From Phytopythium helicoides (lineage: Eukaryota > Oomycota > Peronosporomycetes > Pythiales > Pythiaceae), in the NCBI GenBank assembly GCA_024867545.1, contig JANFNE010000001.1, positions 1,302,001 to 1,366,000 on the forward strand: DNA of 64,000 nucleotides. The letters run 5' to 3'. Positions within the stretch are counted from its first letter, which is position 1. Each line of letters opens with the position of its first letter. The translations under genes and the position numbers were made by a program. The notes under the pieces are model-generated. The model saw nothing but the letters and a program-made list of their open reading frames with translations. It made no database searches and had not been told where the DNA came from. Of the stretch, positions 43,816 through 55,500 are shown piece by piece.

Positions 43816-44865
43816 TGCGTGGAGTCACAAAGTGCACTACTTGGAATATGGTGAATCACAAAGTGAGATCGTGAAGCGATCTTCCTTCCGTTCTCAACGA
43901 AGGCGTTCGCGTGTGCTATGGTGAGATGGGCGAGCAACCATGTCAGTTCTGGGATATGAGGCAACTTTACTCAGGCGTGTTGCCTGGTGTCCTACTATTG
44001 AAGCTCAACGTGAGTCGCCCACATCACCATCAACTATCAAGGGCGACTGCCGAACGCCATTCATCGACGGTCTCCAACTTCCTGCATCATACTTGCTGCA
44101 ATGATTCGTCCACCATTACTGGTAACTTGTTGGATTTCGCTGAAAATATTGGTCTCGACTTTAGGGTCCATATCTACGAAAGCGCTTACGCAGCTGTAAC
44201 ACGTATGCCAACGAGGTAGCTGACAAGCATGTCTCGCGAGAACACCAGATCAATTGAACAGCTTAGCTCACTGCAGATAGCCGAGAAATAGCATCGCGAG
44301 GTGATTATTCACTAGCTTGCTGGGAGCGCAAGTCCAGCCGTAGCGAGCAATTGATTGACTTACAAACTTCAAGCAATATAAACATACGGTAGTGAGTTGG
44401 GGCATCTCAACCGGTGCTTCTGACGTAATTAGTTGCGTTGGCTGTTGGGGAAGGCCCGATCGACGACCAAGTCGCTACGAGCTAAAGTGGTCTACCAAAC
44501 GATGAATAATCGGAGCTCCCAAGACAAAACAAAACGCACGGCAATAGTTTCCTTTGCACTGTAGGTTCAGTGGGATCGAATGAGAGGCTCACACCTAGAT
44601 CACCACAAGAGAGTACTTCAACTGATCAAAGCGAGCCAGATGATTTCATTGGTATAACTCGGTGTGATTGCGGCAAGTCGTAATTGACGCTATGATTGCG
44701 GTAATTGGCCTGAGGCGCTATCACGTCATTTCAACCAATCGAACCGTGCCAACTCCCGAACTGCAACTTGATGGCTCCGGAGCTTGGAGGTAAGATCAAA
44801 CCCCACTTTACAATTTGCAGCGGTCTGGACACCAGCAACACCACTTCTCCTTCACAACCTGCAAA
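43816..44865. promoter_or_regulatory. Divergent intergenic region between two P450s, 1.05 kb
   Basis: The start codons of the minus-strand P450 (43815) and the plus-strand P450 (44866) face away from this segment, so both promoters must lie here. No coding frame with protein features, tRNA or repeat was recognised. Several CAAT-like motifs and the direct pair AACCAATCG / CGTGCCAAC near 44730-44750 are visible but unproven. Confidence 0.4.
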
Positions 44866-46497
44866 ATGCTCGAGTGGCTCTTTGATTCTTCGGAGTCATC
44901 AGTGAGCATGCCAGCACCCTTGACTGCCGCCTCGTATGTTTTGGTTGGCATTGTGATTGTGGCCTTCACTGGCGCTCTGCGAAAGCCCAAGCAGCCATTC
45001 GGTACTCAAGAGCCTCATCGACTCAAGACCTCACTTCCGTTCTTTGGAAGCACCATTGAGATGGTGCGAGCTGTCAGTCATATCCACGATTGGTCGCTGC
45101 GAAACATGGAGGCGCTCAACTTTGAGCCTTACAGGATTTTAACACTCGGCACTCCTGTCAAAACGGCATTGGCTTCACCCGAAGCGTTCGAAGATGTCTT
45201 CAAGACGCACTTCGATGCGTTCCCCAAGGGAGACTTCCAAACCGGAAATCTACAAGACCTGCTTGGAAACGGCATCTTCGCCGTTGATGGAGAGAAGTGG
45301 GCTGCACAGCGCAAAACTGCGAGCCGACTCTTCACCATGCGAGCGCTGCGGGACTCCATGACATCGACTATCCAGAAACACTCGGTTGTACTCCGCGAGA
45401 TCTTCGAGCGAGCGAGCGCCAGTGGTGAACCCATTGACTTGTTCAAGCTCTTCAACCGGTTCACTATCGAGGCGTTCACCGAGATCGGCTTTGGCGTGAC
45501 TATGGGATGCCTGGATAGTGAGGAGGAACATCCCTTCCAGCGCGCCTTTGACAGCGCTCAGCGACGACTTGTACTTCGTTTCTTACGCCCGAACTGGTTT
45601 TGGAAAGGTCAGAGGCTGCTAGGTGTTGGTGCTGAAGGACAGCTTCGACGCGATATGGACGTTATCAACACAACGGTGTTGGACATCATCCACAAGTCTA
45701 TGGCTCACAGGCATCAAAGTCATCAGGCTGTCGACTTGCACTCAACTGAAGGAGCAGCTGACGAAAGGAAAAACGATATAGTGTCGCTGTTTCTGGACAA
45801 CTATGCGGCCGTTGTGGGTGGGGACAGTTCTGATCCGTTCGACCCGATATTTCTACGTGACATCGTGATCAACTTCCTCATTGCCGGGCGAGATACCACT
45901 GCTCAAGCGTTGTCGTGGTTCTTCTACTGCTTGGATCAAAATCCAAGAGTAGCGGACAGAATTCGAGAGGAAGTGGCTGAGAAGCTACCGGAACTCTTTG
46001 ATCGGACCAAATCTTCAATTCCGTCGATGGAGAATGTTTCACGACTAGTGTATCTCGAGGCAGCGCTGAAGGAGACACTGCGACTGTATCCGTCAGTTCC
46101 GGTCTCAACCAAAGATGCAGTTCGCGACGTGGTCCTCTCTGACGGAACGCCAATTCCGAAAGGATCGACTGTTATGCTTATGTTCTACGCGATGGGTCGA
46201 AACCCAAACGTGTGGGGACCGGATGCCAAGGAATTCAAGCCGGAGCGTTGGATTGACACGTCTTCGAAGGAGCCAAAAATTTTGAGCGCCTCAGCATTCA
46301 AATTCATCGCATTCAACGCAGGTCCACGGATGTGTCTGGGCATGAACCTGGCCATGCTGGAGATGAAGTTGATTGTTGCGTCGGTGTTGAGCCGTTTCCG
46401 TGTGAAGCTCACGCATCCTGAGGATGTGACGTACGATGTGTCGCTAACACTTCCGGTCAAAGGTGAGTTGTCCGCGACAATCGAAAGGCTCGAGTGA
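44866..46497 (+). CDS. Cytochrome P450, CYP86-clan-like (543 aa, intact)
   Basis: Single exon from ATG 44866 (MLEWLFDSSESSVSMPAP) to TGA 46497; the frame is open 17 codons upstream but without an ATG. Anchor YVLVGIVIVAFTGAL. Conserved blocks: ENGIFAVDGEKWAAQRKTASRLFTM-type C-helix, FNRFTIEAFTEIGFGVTMGC, AGRDTTAQALSWFFY, ETLRLYPSVPVSTK, FKPERWIDT and FNAGPRMCLGMNLAMLE with the axial Cys. The gene has no disruption and is the cleanest P450 in the centre of the cluster. It converges with the next P450, whose stop lies 90 bp away. Confidence 0.94.
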   Translation: MLEWLFDSSESSVSMPAPLTAASYVLVGIVIVAFTGALRKPKQPFGTQEPHRLKTSLPFFGSTIEMVRAVSHIHDWSLRNMEALNFEPYRILTLGTPVKTALASPEAFEDVFKTHFDAFPKGDFQTGNLQDLLGNGIFAVDGEKWAAQRKTASRLFTMRALRDSMTSTIQKHSVVLREIFERASASGEPIDLFKLFNRFTIEAFTEIGFGVTMGCLDSEEEHPFQRAFDSAQRRLVLRFLRPNWFWKGQRLLGVGAEGQLRRDMDVINTTVLDIIHKSMAHRHQSHQAVDLHSTEGAADERKNDIVSLFLDNYAAVVGGDSSDPFDPIFLRDIVINFLIAGRDTTAQALSWFFYCLDQNPRVADRIREEVAEKLPELFDRTKSSIPSMENVSRLVYLEAALKETLRLYPSVPVSTKDAVRDVVLSDGTPIPKGSTVMLMFYAMGRNPNVWGPDAKEFKPERWIDTSSKEPKILSASAFKFIAFNAGPRMCLGMNLAMLEMKLIVASVLSRFRVKLTHPEDVTYDVSLTLPVKGELSATIERLE

Positions 46498-46587
46498 ATG
46501 CAAAGGACTTGGTAGTTTGTTGCTGTATTCAGTTTGCTTCAAGCATAACTCGACTAAATGGTCACATTCATATGAATCGTAAAGCTC

Positions 46588-48231
46588 CTACAATTGCTCC
46601 CTGCGAGGCGAGACCGTTGCCATCAAAGCCCCCTTAATTGGCAGTGTCAGCGAAAACTCATAAGTTACGTTCTCGGGATCCACAATGTCGACGTGGAACT
46701 TGCCGAGAATACTTGCAGCCACCAACTTCATTTCCAGAAGCGCCAAGTTCATGCCCAGACAGATTCGCGGACCGGCATTAAACGCAACAAACTTGCTGGG
46801 AGGCACGGCGACAAGGCGGCCCGACTCGGGGTCGATCCACCGCTCAGGCTTGAATTCGGCCGCATCTTCTCCCCACACAAATGGTAGACGGCCAATAGCA
46901 AAGAACGGAATACCCATCACTGAGCCCTTCGGCACGAACGTGCCATCCGAGAGAACGACGTCGCGAGCCGTATTCTTGTTGACAAACGGCACAGACGGAT
47001 ACAGACGCAAAGTTTCTCGGAGTGTTGCCTCGAGGTAAGTGAGCTCAGCCACCTCCTCCATGGAAGGGTTCGTAGCTCCCGAGGAGAGACCCATCAAGCC
47101 AGGGAGCTTGGCACGGACCTCTTCAACAATCTTGCGTTCAACTTCCGGGTGCTGCGCGACGTTGTAGAAAAACCACGACAGCGCTTGCGCGGTGGTGTCG
47201 CGCCCAGCAATAAGGAAACTGACCACAATATCGCGCAAGTACATGGGGTCGAACTCGGCCGATTCATCGACAGCCCCGTCAGGGTTCATCGGGTTGTCGG
47301 TTCCCGGCGCTGTGCCCATCGTGTCGAGGAACAGCGACACAATGTCCTTGTATGCGCCTGCCTCTTTCTTTTCGTTCGTAGTCTCAGCAGTGCTGCGTCG
47401 AGCGAGCGACTCGGTCACGATTCCCAGCACCGTCGAGTCGATGACGCTGATGTGGCGCTTGAGCTGTCCCTCGGCACCGATGCCAAGCCAGCGTTGAGCC
47501 TTCCAAAACCAAATGGGCCGCGTGAATCGCAGCGCCATGAGCCGCTGCGCACCGTCAAACGCAGTCTGGAACGGGTGCTCCTCCTCGTTGTCGAGGCAGT
47601 TCATCTGGATGCCGAAGCCGATCTCGGCGAAGGCCTCGATGGTGAACCGGTTGAACAGCTTGAAGAAGTCCATGGGCTGTCCGGCGGGCTGTCTCCCGAG
47701 GATATCGAGCACCGTGACGACGTGCTTCTCGATGCTCTCGGTCATGGAGTCCCGCATGGCGCGCATGGTGAATAGCCTGCTGGCCGTCTTGCGCTGGTGC
47801 ACCCACTTGTCGCCGTCGACACCAAAGATGCCGAAGCCCAGCAGGTCGCGCATGATGTCGCAGAAGTGTGCGCCCTTGGGGAAGGCGTCAAACTGGTTCT
47901 TGAGCACATCCTCGATGGCCTGCGGCGTGCACACGTTGATCATGTCTGGCTGTCCGAGCGCGCGCGTGACGAAGGGCTCTCCCTGGAAGCGCAGGCAGTT
48001 CTCCGTGTTCCAGTCGTGCATCCTCGGCAGGTTCCCAGCCAGGTCGAGCGTGTTGAGCAGGATGGGCAGCGTGTTGGGCAGCGCCTGCACCTTGCGCGTG
48101 CCGCGGAGCTCCTCGCGCTTCTTGTTTCTGCTTGGGAGCGCCGCGTACGTCAGCGCGAGGCCCGCGGCCGCCAGCGCCAGCGCCGCGAGCGCTCGCTGGT
48201 TGTCGCTGAGTGTCGAGGGGCTCAGCACCAT
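46588..48231 (-). CDS. Cytochrome P450, CYP86-clan-like (547 aa, intact)
   Basis: Single exon from ATG 48229-48231 (MVLSPSTLSDNQRALAAL) to TAG 46588; the frame extends 25 codons upstream to another ATG, but the anchor AALALAAAGLALTYAAL fits the nearer start. Hallmarks: WVHQRKTASRLFTMRAMRDSM, FNRFTIEAFAEIGFGIQMNC, AGRDTTAQALSWFFY, EATLRETLRLYPSVPFVNK, FKPERWIDPESG and FNAGPRICLGMNLALLE. It is closest by eye to the P450s at 42219 and 61649. Likely ER-bound mono-oxygenase of lipids; substrate unproven. Confidence 0.94.
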   Translation of the reverse strand: MVLSPSTLSDNQRALAALALAAAGLALTYAALPSRNKKREELRGTRKVQALPNTLPILLNTLDLAGNLPRMHDWNTENCLRFQGEPFVTRALGQPDMINVCTPQAIEDVLKNQFDAFPKGAHFCDIMRDLLGFGIFGVDGDKWVHQRKTASRLFTMRAMRDSMTESIEKHVVTVLDILGRQPAGQPMDFFKLFNRFTIEAFAEIGFGIQMNCLDNEEEHPFQTAFDGAQRLMALRFTRPIWFWKAQRWLGIGAEGQLKRHISVIDSTVLGIVTESLARRSTAETTNEKKEAGAYKDIVSLFLDTMGTAPGTDNPMNPDGAVDESAEFDPMYLRDIVVSFLIAGRDTTAQALSWFFYNVAQHPEVERKIVEEVRAKLPGLMGLSSGATNPSMEEVAELTYLEATLRETLRLYPSVPFVNKNTARDVVLSDGTFVPKGSVMGIPFFAIGRLPFVWGEDAAEFKPERWIDPESGRLVAVPPSKFVAFNAGPRICLGMNLALLEMKLVAASILGKFHVDIVDPENVTYEFSLTLPIKGALMATVSPRREQL

Positions 48232-48683
48232 CGGAAGCGGCTTGCGAGGGGCTGGAGGTGCGCAGGAGGAGGCGAGAGGAGGACTGGCAGCCCATCGGCC
48301 AGGCACGTGAAGTGGTGACAGGCATGCGGGGGTTCGTCCGAGGCGGTACTTTTGCGAGCTACGGTGGGGGGGAGCGGAGGAGGGGGAAGATGATATCCTG
48401 AGAGAGTTGGTGAGGTTGAAGAGGGAATAGATGATGATTTAGACCTGCGGGAATGAATTCCCTTCGGGATGGAATGATGGGAGCGGTGACGCATCTGGTG
48501 AGCTCGAGAGTTGGATCACCGAACGCCATCATCACCGCGGTCATGGGATCAGACGCGAGTGAAGACACTCGCGTTTCTCTGACGAGGCGCTGCGTGGCGA
48601 TGCCGATGCTACAGTACTCGACACGGGCGGGTGACACCACCACAATACATTGGCAGAATGACAACCTGGATGGTTCTTGGTTT
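48232..48683. other. Intergenic region, about 450 bp
   Basis: Upstream of the minus-strand P450. It includes purine-rich stretches (about 48362-48440). An open minus-strand frame crosses it as the tail of the WLGC fragment, but this has no family features. No regulatory site is identified. Confidence 0.4.
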
Positions 48684-49080
48684 CCACGCCACGCCTCGTA
48701 TTCAGGGTTGCAACGCTCACCGACATCTTCGATTAAGCGCCGGCGCATTTGTTGTGCCAGAACATTCGAACCGCATGCGATTTCCATGAAGCGAGAGCTG
48801 TAGCACATGCCTACACCTCCTACAGACGGTTTACATTGGCGGTACAAGATGCCACCGCACGCTTCCGAGACGTCTCTCGCGTCAATCGAATCTCCAATTC
48901 CCCAGGTTTTGGCAGCCTGGTCAGCACAAACGATCGGGCGAAACTTGGCGAATGTCTCGTGGGTTGCTGCTGTCGGGAGCTTGGTTGCTCTGTTCGGATC
49001 CAAGCACGACACTGTCGGAGCTCCGTAGATCTCGTGCCGTTTACACAAAGAATTCATCAAATCGCACTCGCCAATGCTCG
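48684..49080 (-). pseudogene. WLGC protein C-terminal fragment (A-type), degraded
   Basis: Minus-strand remnant of the last ~125 residues of an A-type WLGC protein: GECDLMNSLCKRHEIYGAP, CLDPNRATKLPTAATHETF, KFRPIVCADQAAK, SEACGGILYRQC, GVGMCYSSRFMEIACG and CNPEYEAW. An extra A after GCCAAA and two extra bases in GACGTCTCGG shift the frame and restore it, replacing PGELELGPTRET by unrelated residues. The terminal WLGC reads WRGN and the stop is lost. No exons 1-4 are present. It lies 50 bp downstream of the intact WLGC gene at 49130-51645, in the same orientation. Confidence 0.85.
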
Positions 49081-49129
49081 TGCATGCTCATGCGTGCTCA
49101 TGCGTATATTGCTGTGGAATGGAAACAGC

Positions 49130-51645
49130 TCAATTTCCTTTCTGACAGCCTAGCCAAGCTTCGTTTACAGGATCACACGGCTCACCAATACCTTCTGCAA
49201 TCTGACGCCGTCGCATCACCTGCGCCAAAGCATTTCTGCCGCACGCTATACCCATCAAACGAGCGCTGTAGCACATACCAATGCCTCCAGTTGGTGCATT
49301 ACACTGACGGTACATAACCCCACCACACGCACGGGAGGCCGCTTGTGTCGGTCCTGTCTCTATATCTCCAGGTCTGGTAGCTTCGCCGGAACAAACTGTC
49401 ATCCTGAACCTCGCAAAGGTCTCGCGGGTCGCAGCAGTTGGAATTTTACTCTCTCTTACTGGTGGCAAACATACCGCGGCAGGAGAGCCTGACGTTTCAC
49501 TTTCCATGCACAATGAGTGTGTCAAATTGCAGGCACCAATGAATCCGTTGCAGCAGAAAGACCCTCGATCAAAAGTCGCAAACATGTTAAGACTTGTAAG
49601 CGGAGAGGTATCTGGAATGCTATCCACTTGAGGGATCATCGCCAAAATAATCGTATCAAGGCTGCGCATCCCTTCGAAACTAGGAAGTTCCTGTAGGTTA
49701 AGAAACTCAGCAAGAGCGAGATATTTGAGGTTTACGAGGCTCTTCATCGGCGGGAGCTTATACACAGATATCGCAGCGAAGTGCAGGAAAGTAAGCGATG
49801 TCATGCCCTTGAAAATGTCGTTTGGCAACTCCATGAGTTCATCGAGCTGATGCTTGCCTTCAATATGACTTGATAGTTGTAACAATTGACAGGCATCAAT
49901 GGAAAAACTTATCAGTTAGGTGAACATGCAACATGACAACCGAATTATGGGAATAAAACAGAGCTTACAAGTATTCGAGCTTGGTGAATTCTTTCGTCCA
50001 TGACGGCAGAGTTTCTGTGTCTGCGTACACGAGAGATCTATTCCACGTTTGAGCGCATGATTTTAACAAGGATATAATCTGCACGTACAAATGGCGGAGA
50101 TTTGTGCACCCTCGTAACTCCTCAGGAAACGTTGACAAACGCCGGTTCACCAAACTCAACATCTGCAGATCTCCAGACCTCGCAAGCTGCGAGACCTTAT
50201 CAAACACATTCGGTGGACTCACCCACTCGTCGTACGTCTTAGGTCCTGGATGCTCGTCAATCAACTTCAGACACGGACACTGGGTCAAGTCTTCATCACT
50301 GCTCAACATGATCCACCGTCTAGCGTACTGCACACACTCTGGATGGGGTCGACAGGCCACGGCCGATGTCCGAACACTCTCCTCCACAAAGATGATGGTG
50401 ACCATCGCAATCATGACAAAAGCTATGGCACTGGGTCGATGTTTCGGATAGATGCGCTGGCTTCGTTTGACAGGGTCCTTGATTACTGCAGCTAGCTGGT
50501 AGAAGCGACGACAAAGCGCACAGTTTGTGCCGACTCGCGCGAATACGCTCGTGATGGAGAAGATTCGAAGCGCGTTGAGCGAACTTCGGATGATTTCTGG
50601 CTGTACTGGGTCGGAGTTGACACTCGCACCTCGCTCAAACCATCCAGGTGGGAACACTTCAATGTTGATAGCGAGTAGTTTCCGGTCAAAGTGAAAAGTG
50701 GAGAGGCAGTATACGAGAACGAGCATGGGGATTCCGACGGCAACCATGATGTCGAATCTGTTGATGACACAAAGAGCAGGTGTTGGAGCAGGATAGTAAG
50801 CACCTAGTCATGAACAATCTATGAACTGCGCTTCACAATCGAAACACTTACAAAGCGTCGAGGAGCAGTTCCTGCAATCCCGTATGTTGAGAGAGTCCTG
50901 CAACTGACACTACTGTCATAAGCGCGTTGAGTACGATAACGGCTGTGAATATGGTGATGAGTACAACAGGCAACCCTTTCTCCATCATGTCGATCAGTAA
51001 GTACAGCTGGATGCCAAAGTCGACAAATTTCAAGGTGATATTCTTTAATAAAATAGTCAGTATCATACCATAAAAGAAGCTCCATGCATGCAGCAGACAA
51101 CATATCGTACAAGCCTCACGTACCATCAATTCACGTTTTCGTTTTACTGTCGTGGATATTTTCGCGATCGCCATCACAATTGCGTGCTTAGTGGTTGATC
51201 CTCGTGTGTCGTGGTGCATATCTCTGCTCGGAAGTGCTGCCTTGACAGCGATCTTTGCCGTGTTCAAGCTCAGATGCTTCAACTGGAAACTTCGGAGAGA
51301 GGATAGTCTTGACCAATCAGAAAACTTGCGATGGCGGAAAATCGTGACACGAACAATGATATACAAGTACGCGAGTGCAACGCAGCTGAGTCCCGAGAGT
51401 CCGAGAAATAGTGCCGATGGATGAGGATCGATGAGTCGCCAAAAGGAGCCGTCATCAAAAGATGTGGTGTCCATTAGCCTATTGATGGTATCGTTTGGAG
51501 CAATTGTCAGAAGCATGATCCACACTGTCCAGGCTAGGCACCCCGACGCGACGATCGCGACGGAAATGAAGTAGCCATCCGAAACCCACGGAGAAAGTCT
51601 TAGATCTGGTACTGAAGGCGCAACCTTCGCTCTTCCCAGTCGCAT
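49130..51645 (-). CDS. WLGC/LRR membrane protein, copy C (5 exons, 729 aa, intact)
   Basis: Exons, in transcription order, are 51124-51645, 50852-51042, 50089-50757, 49969-50037 and 49130-49868. Exons 2-4 have exactly the family lengths (191, 669, 69 bp), all boundaries are GT-AG and the frame is unbroken. It starts MRLGRAKVAPSVPDL and ends AWLGCQKGN. Membrane segments include FISVAIVASGCLAWTVWIML and LFLGLSGLSCVALAYLYIIV. LRR-like repeats (MKSLVNLKYLAL, FEGMRSLDTIIL) and the FCCNGF, RACGGVMYRQC and GIGMCYSA motifs follow. Exon 5 is B-like. The inverted position relative to the A/B pairs suggests an older rearrangement. Confidence 0.87.
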
Positions 51646-52552
51646 TATGGTTGGACCCGAGATCGTGTAGTCTCTGAGTCTTTCGGTGAAGTTGATCTGG
51701 GTCCACAAGACTTGGTCCTCGAGTTCGGGATACAAAGGCAATCTAAATGTGGCGCTCTTGCGGAAGAAACCGCGTGCGTCCGAGCAAGATGATGAATATA
51801 ACCTGTCTTGGTGCAGAATTAGAGAACTGGTTTGACCGCAGCCACGACTGTGCACACATAGGATACCAAGCTCAAGCTATAAATTTCACAGCAAGACAGA
51901 GTTGTCGTCGACAATGCTATCGAGAATAACACCACATAGTTCCGTATAACGAAGTTCCATTCGAGGTGTCTTTCGCGAGGGGCTCTCAACATTTGGCGCT
52001 GTGCTGGGACCATCTCAGTCCATCCACACGCGCAGCGCCACCATTCCTCCCCACGTGGTCCGGATTGTCCAGGATGATGACTCAGGCAGTCACTACGCTT
52101 TCTGGCAAAAAAAAAGTCATCACACCACCATCACTCACGTGATTACGCACTCGTCCTGCTCCCATAATCAAAGTTTCTCTAAATATCAAAACTATTATTG
52201 AATTTACCCAAACAGTCCATAATGTCGCTCGTAGTCTTTATATTAACAATAATATATCAAAAAAGATCACGTATTCCCAAATATCAGCCAGAATCAACGC
52301 CCTCGCCTTACGCAATCATGCTCTGATTGGCCGAAACCCTGCTCCTCTCAAAGTCAAAGATTTCCGCTTCAACCATCCGTCGCCATTGGCCAAATCTCGT
52401 GATTATGCGATCACGCGCCGCCACCCAGTGGTCGCTGCGTCGGTTGCACCTGCATACAAACGCCAAGAGAGCCGCCGCCTGCTGCACCTTCCGGCCATGG
52501 ATGCGCTCGCTCACTTCCCGACTCGCCGCCTGCCGCGCACCCGCCGCTCGCC
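51646..52552. other. Divergent intergenic region, 0.9 kb, with an AT-rich core
   Basis: Between WLGC copy C (minus) and the ABC transporter (plus), so it should hold both promoters. The part from about 52180 to 52300 is markedly A+T-rich compared with the genes. Minus-strand frames are open in places upstream of the WLGC start but have no family features. No RNA gene recognised. Confidence 0.4.
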
Positions 52553-55500
52553 ATGACGGCCGCCAAGCACCGCGAGCCAGAGAAGCAGCCGCTGCTGCCT
52601 GTGGTGGTGGCGCTGGACGCCAAGCGCGGCGCGCGTCCCGTCCCTCGAGACGCCGTGGGACGCGCCGGGGCTCGGCGACCGCTACCCGGCGCAGTTCTCG
52701 GGCTGCTGGTCCGCCGTCTTCTTCTCGTGGGTGACGCCGCTCATGCGCCTGGGCAACGAGCGACCGCTCGAGTACGACGACCTGTACCAGCTGGACCCCA
52801 AGAACCGATCGGCCAACATCTCGAGGCGCTTCCAGGACGCATGGGACCGCGAGAAGCGGAAGAAGAGCCCCAGCCTCGCGTGGGCGCTCGGGATCCGCCT
52901 TCGGGTTCAAGTTCCTCGTCGCCGGCGTGCTCAAGCTCATACACGACTCGCTGCAGTTCGTTGGACCCATGATCATCAAGGACATCATCGCCTACCTGGG
53001 CGACCCCGCGGCACCGCTTTCCGAGGGAGCTACCTACGCAGGTATCATCTTCCTCTCTGGAGTCGTGCAGTCCTTCGCGCTGCGCCAGTACTTCTTCTAT
53101 TGCTTTGAGGACCGGCATGCAGTTCCGCAGCGCCATCGTCACGGCCGTCTTCGAAAAATCGCTCGTGCTATCGGCTTCGGCGCGCCAGAAGAAGACAACG
53201 GGAGAAATTACCAACCTCATGTCCATCGACGCGCAGCGCCTGCAGGAGCTCACGCCGTACCTGCACGGTGTCTGGTACGCGGCCTTCCAGATTGTGGTTT
53301 CCTGCGTGCTGCTCTGGAAGCAGATCGGCGTTGCCACGTTCGCTGGTGTAGCAGTGATTGTGCTCCTCATCCCGGTTATGGCGCTCATCTCCAAGTCCAT
53401 GCGCGTGCTACAGCAGAAGCTCATGAAGGTCAAGGACGAGCGCATCAAGATCTGCCACGAGGTGCTCTCGGGTATCAAAGTCATCAAGATGAAGGCGTGG
53501 GAAAACTCGTTTGCCCAGCGCGTAATGAAGTTCCGAGACGACGAGCTCCGCCGCCTGCGCATCTACATTCTGGCGCAGTGCGGATCCAACACAGTGTTTG
53601 CGATTGTCCCGTCACTCGTGACAGTGGTTTCATTCCTCACCTACGTGCTGCTCGGCAACACTCTCGATGTCGGTACGGCGCTCACGAGTTTGGCACTCTT
53701 CAATATCCTTCGTTTCCCGCTCTTTATGCTTCCGCAAGTTATCAACAATGTTGTGGAGGCCAGCGTCAGCTTTGAGCGCCTCCGCAGTTTCTTCCTCGCT
53801 GATGAACGCGTCACAGGTTGGATCTGGTGACCTGAAGGAGGTTAGTATTCTTGTGCAAAAGGCGGACTTCAAGTGGGATGCCGAAGCAGACACCAAGCCA
53901 GCTGCGACTGACAAGGTGACTGACGGTTCGATGCCTGCATTCGACGCAAATGCGGTTGATCTGCCTACCCTTCGTGGAATCAACTTCAGCGCCAAGTCTG
54001 GTGAGCTCCACGCGATCGTTGGAGCTGTTGGAAGTGGCAAGTCAACGCTGCTTTCTGGAATTCTCGGCGATGCTCGGTGCTCGCATGGCAGTGTCGCTCT
54101 CCTTGGATCGGTCGCGTATGTTTCGCAACAACCGTTTATTCAGAACGCAACGGTGCGCGACAATATTACCTTTGGCTTGCCGTTCGACCGCGCTCGTTAT
54201 GATGAAGCTGTTCGAGTCAGTTGCTTGCGCAAAGACTTGGAGATCCTGACCGCTGGTGATCGCACTGAGATTGGCGAAAAGGGTATCAATCTTAGTGGTG
54301 GTCAGCGCACCCGCGTTGCTCTCGCACGCGCGGTGTATCAGAACGCAGATATCTACTTGCTCGACGACATTTTGTCAGCAGTGGACAGTCACGTTGGACG
54401 TGATATTTTCGCCAACTGCATCAAAAAGGCGCTGCGTAAGAAGCTTGTGGTGCTGGTAACACACTCACTTGGTGTCGTGAACCAATGCGACAACATTATC
54501 GTGATGGCCGACGGCCGCATTGCTGAGAGCGGTGCGTACAAGAAGCTCATGGGCAAGAAGTCGATGCTTGCGCAGATGGTGGCGAACTACGTCGAGAGCG
54601 ACAAGAAGGAATCAAGCACCGAGGGTGAAGACGACACTGCTATTGTTGAAGATGATGCCGCATTTTCGTCGGATGAGGAAGAGATTGAGAATGACGAGGC
54701 TTCCTCGGTTCATAGCCGTCGTCTAAGCCGCTCGAACTCCGATCGTCGATCTCGCCTTTCATCGGCACAAAGTGCCAGCAGTATGAATGCCGATTCGGAT
54801 GCTAAGAGTGGTGCATTGATGGTTGATGAAGATCGATCTACAGGAGAGGTTTCCTGGGCTGTGTACGGGGCGTGGATGCGAGCATTCGGTGGTTATGTGG
54901 CTTTTGCTTTTGTTGTGCTGGCATTCTTCGTTGCGCAAGGCATGACTCTTCTATCAACAGTTTGGATTTCGTACTGGTCGGAGCAAGGCAGCGATCCCAA
55001 CAACTCGCACTCACAGCTCTTTTACGTGTACGTGTACATGGGTCTGAACGGTATCTACGGCGTGGCGCTCTTCATTCGCGTGCTCTTGCTGTACTTCGGC
55101 TCGCTGCATGCCAGTCGCCTACTGTTCCGCGCTCTTCTGAACCAAATTCTTCGCGCGCCAGTGTCATTCTTTGACACGACTCCGCTTGGCCGCATCGTCA
55201 ACCGACTTTCGAAGGACATTTACACTGTTGACGAAAGCATCCCGTCGACTTGGATTGGTCTGTTGAATACCGTGGTGGCCGTCATGATCACTCTTGCGAC
55301 TGTGTCCTACATCACACCTATGTTCGTTGTGATCCTAGCGCCAGTCTGTGTCAGCTATTGGTGCTCTCAGCGCTACTTTATCAAGACGTCGCGCGAGCTT
55401 CAGCGTCTTGACTCGATCAGTCGGTCTCCTATCTTCGCTCTGCTGTCGGAGACGCTCGACGGTATGCCGACGATCCGTGCGTTCCGTGTTGAGAACACTT

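Noticed and set aside
43816..44865. tRNA or small RNA gene in the large P450 intergenic region
   Set aside because: No cloverleaf-like A and B box pairs or terminator T-run were found by eye.
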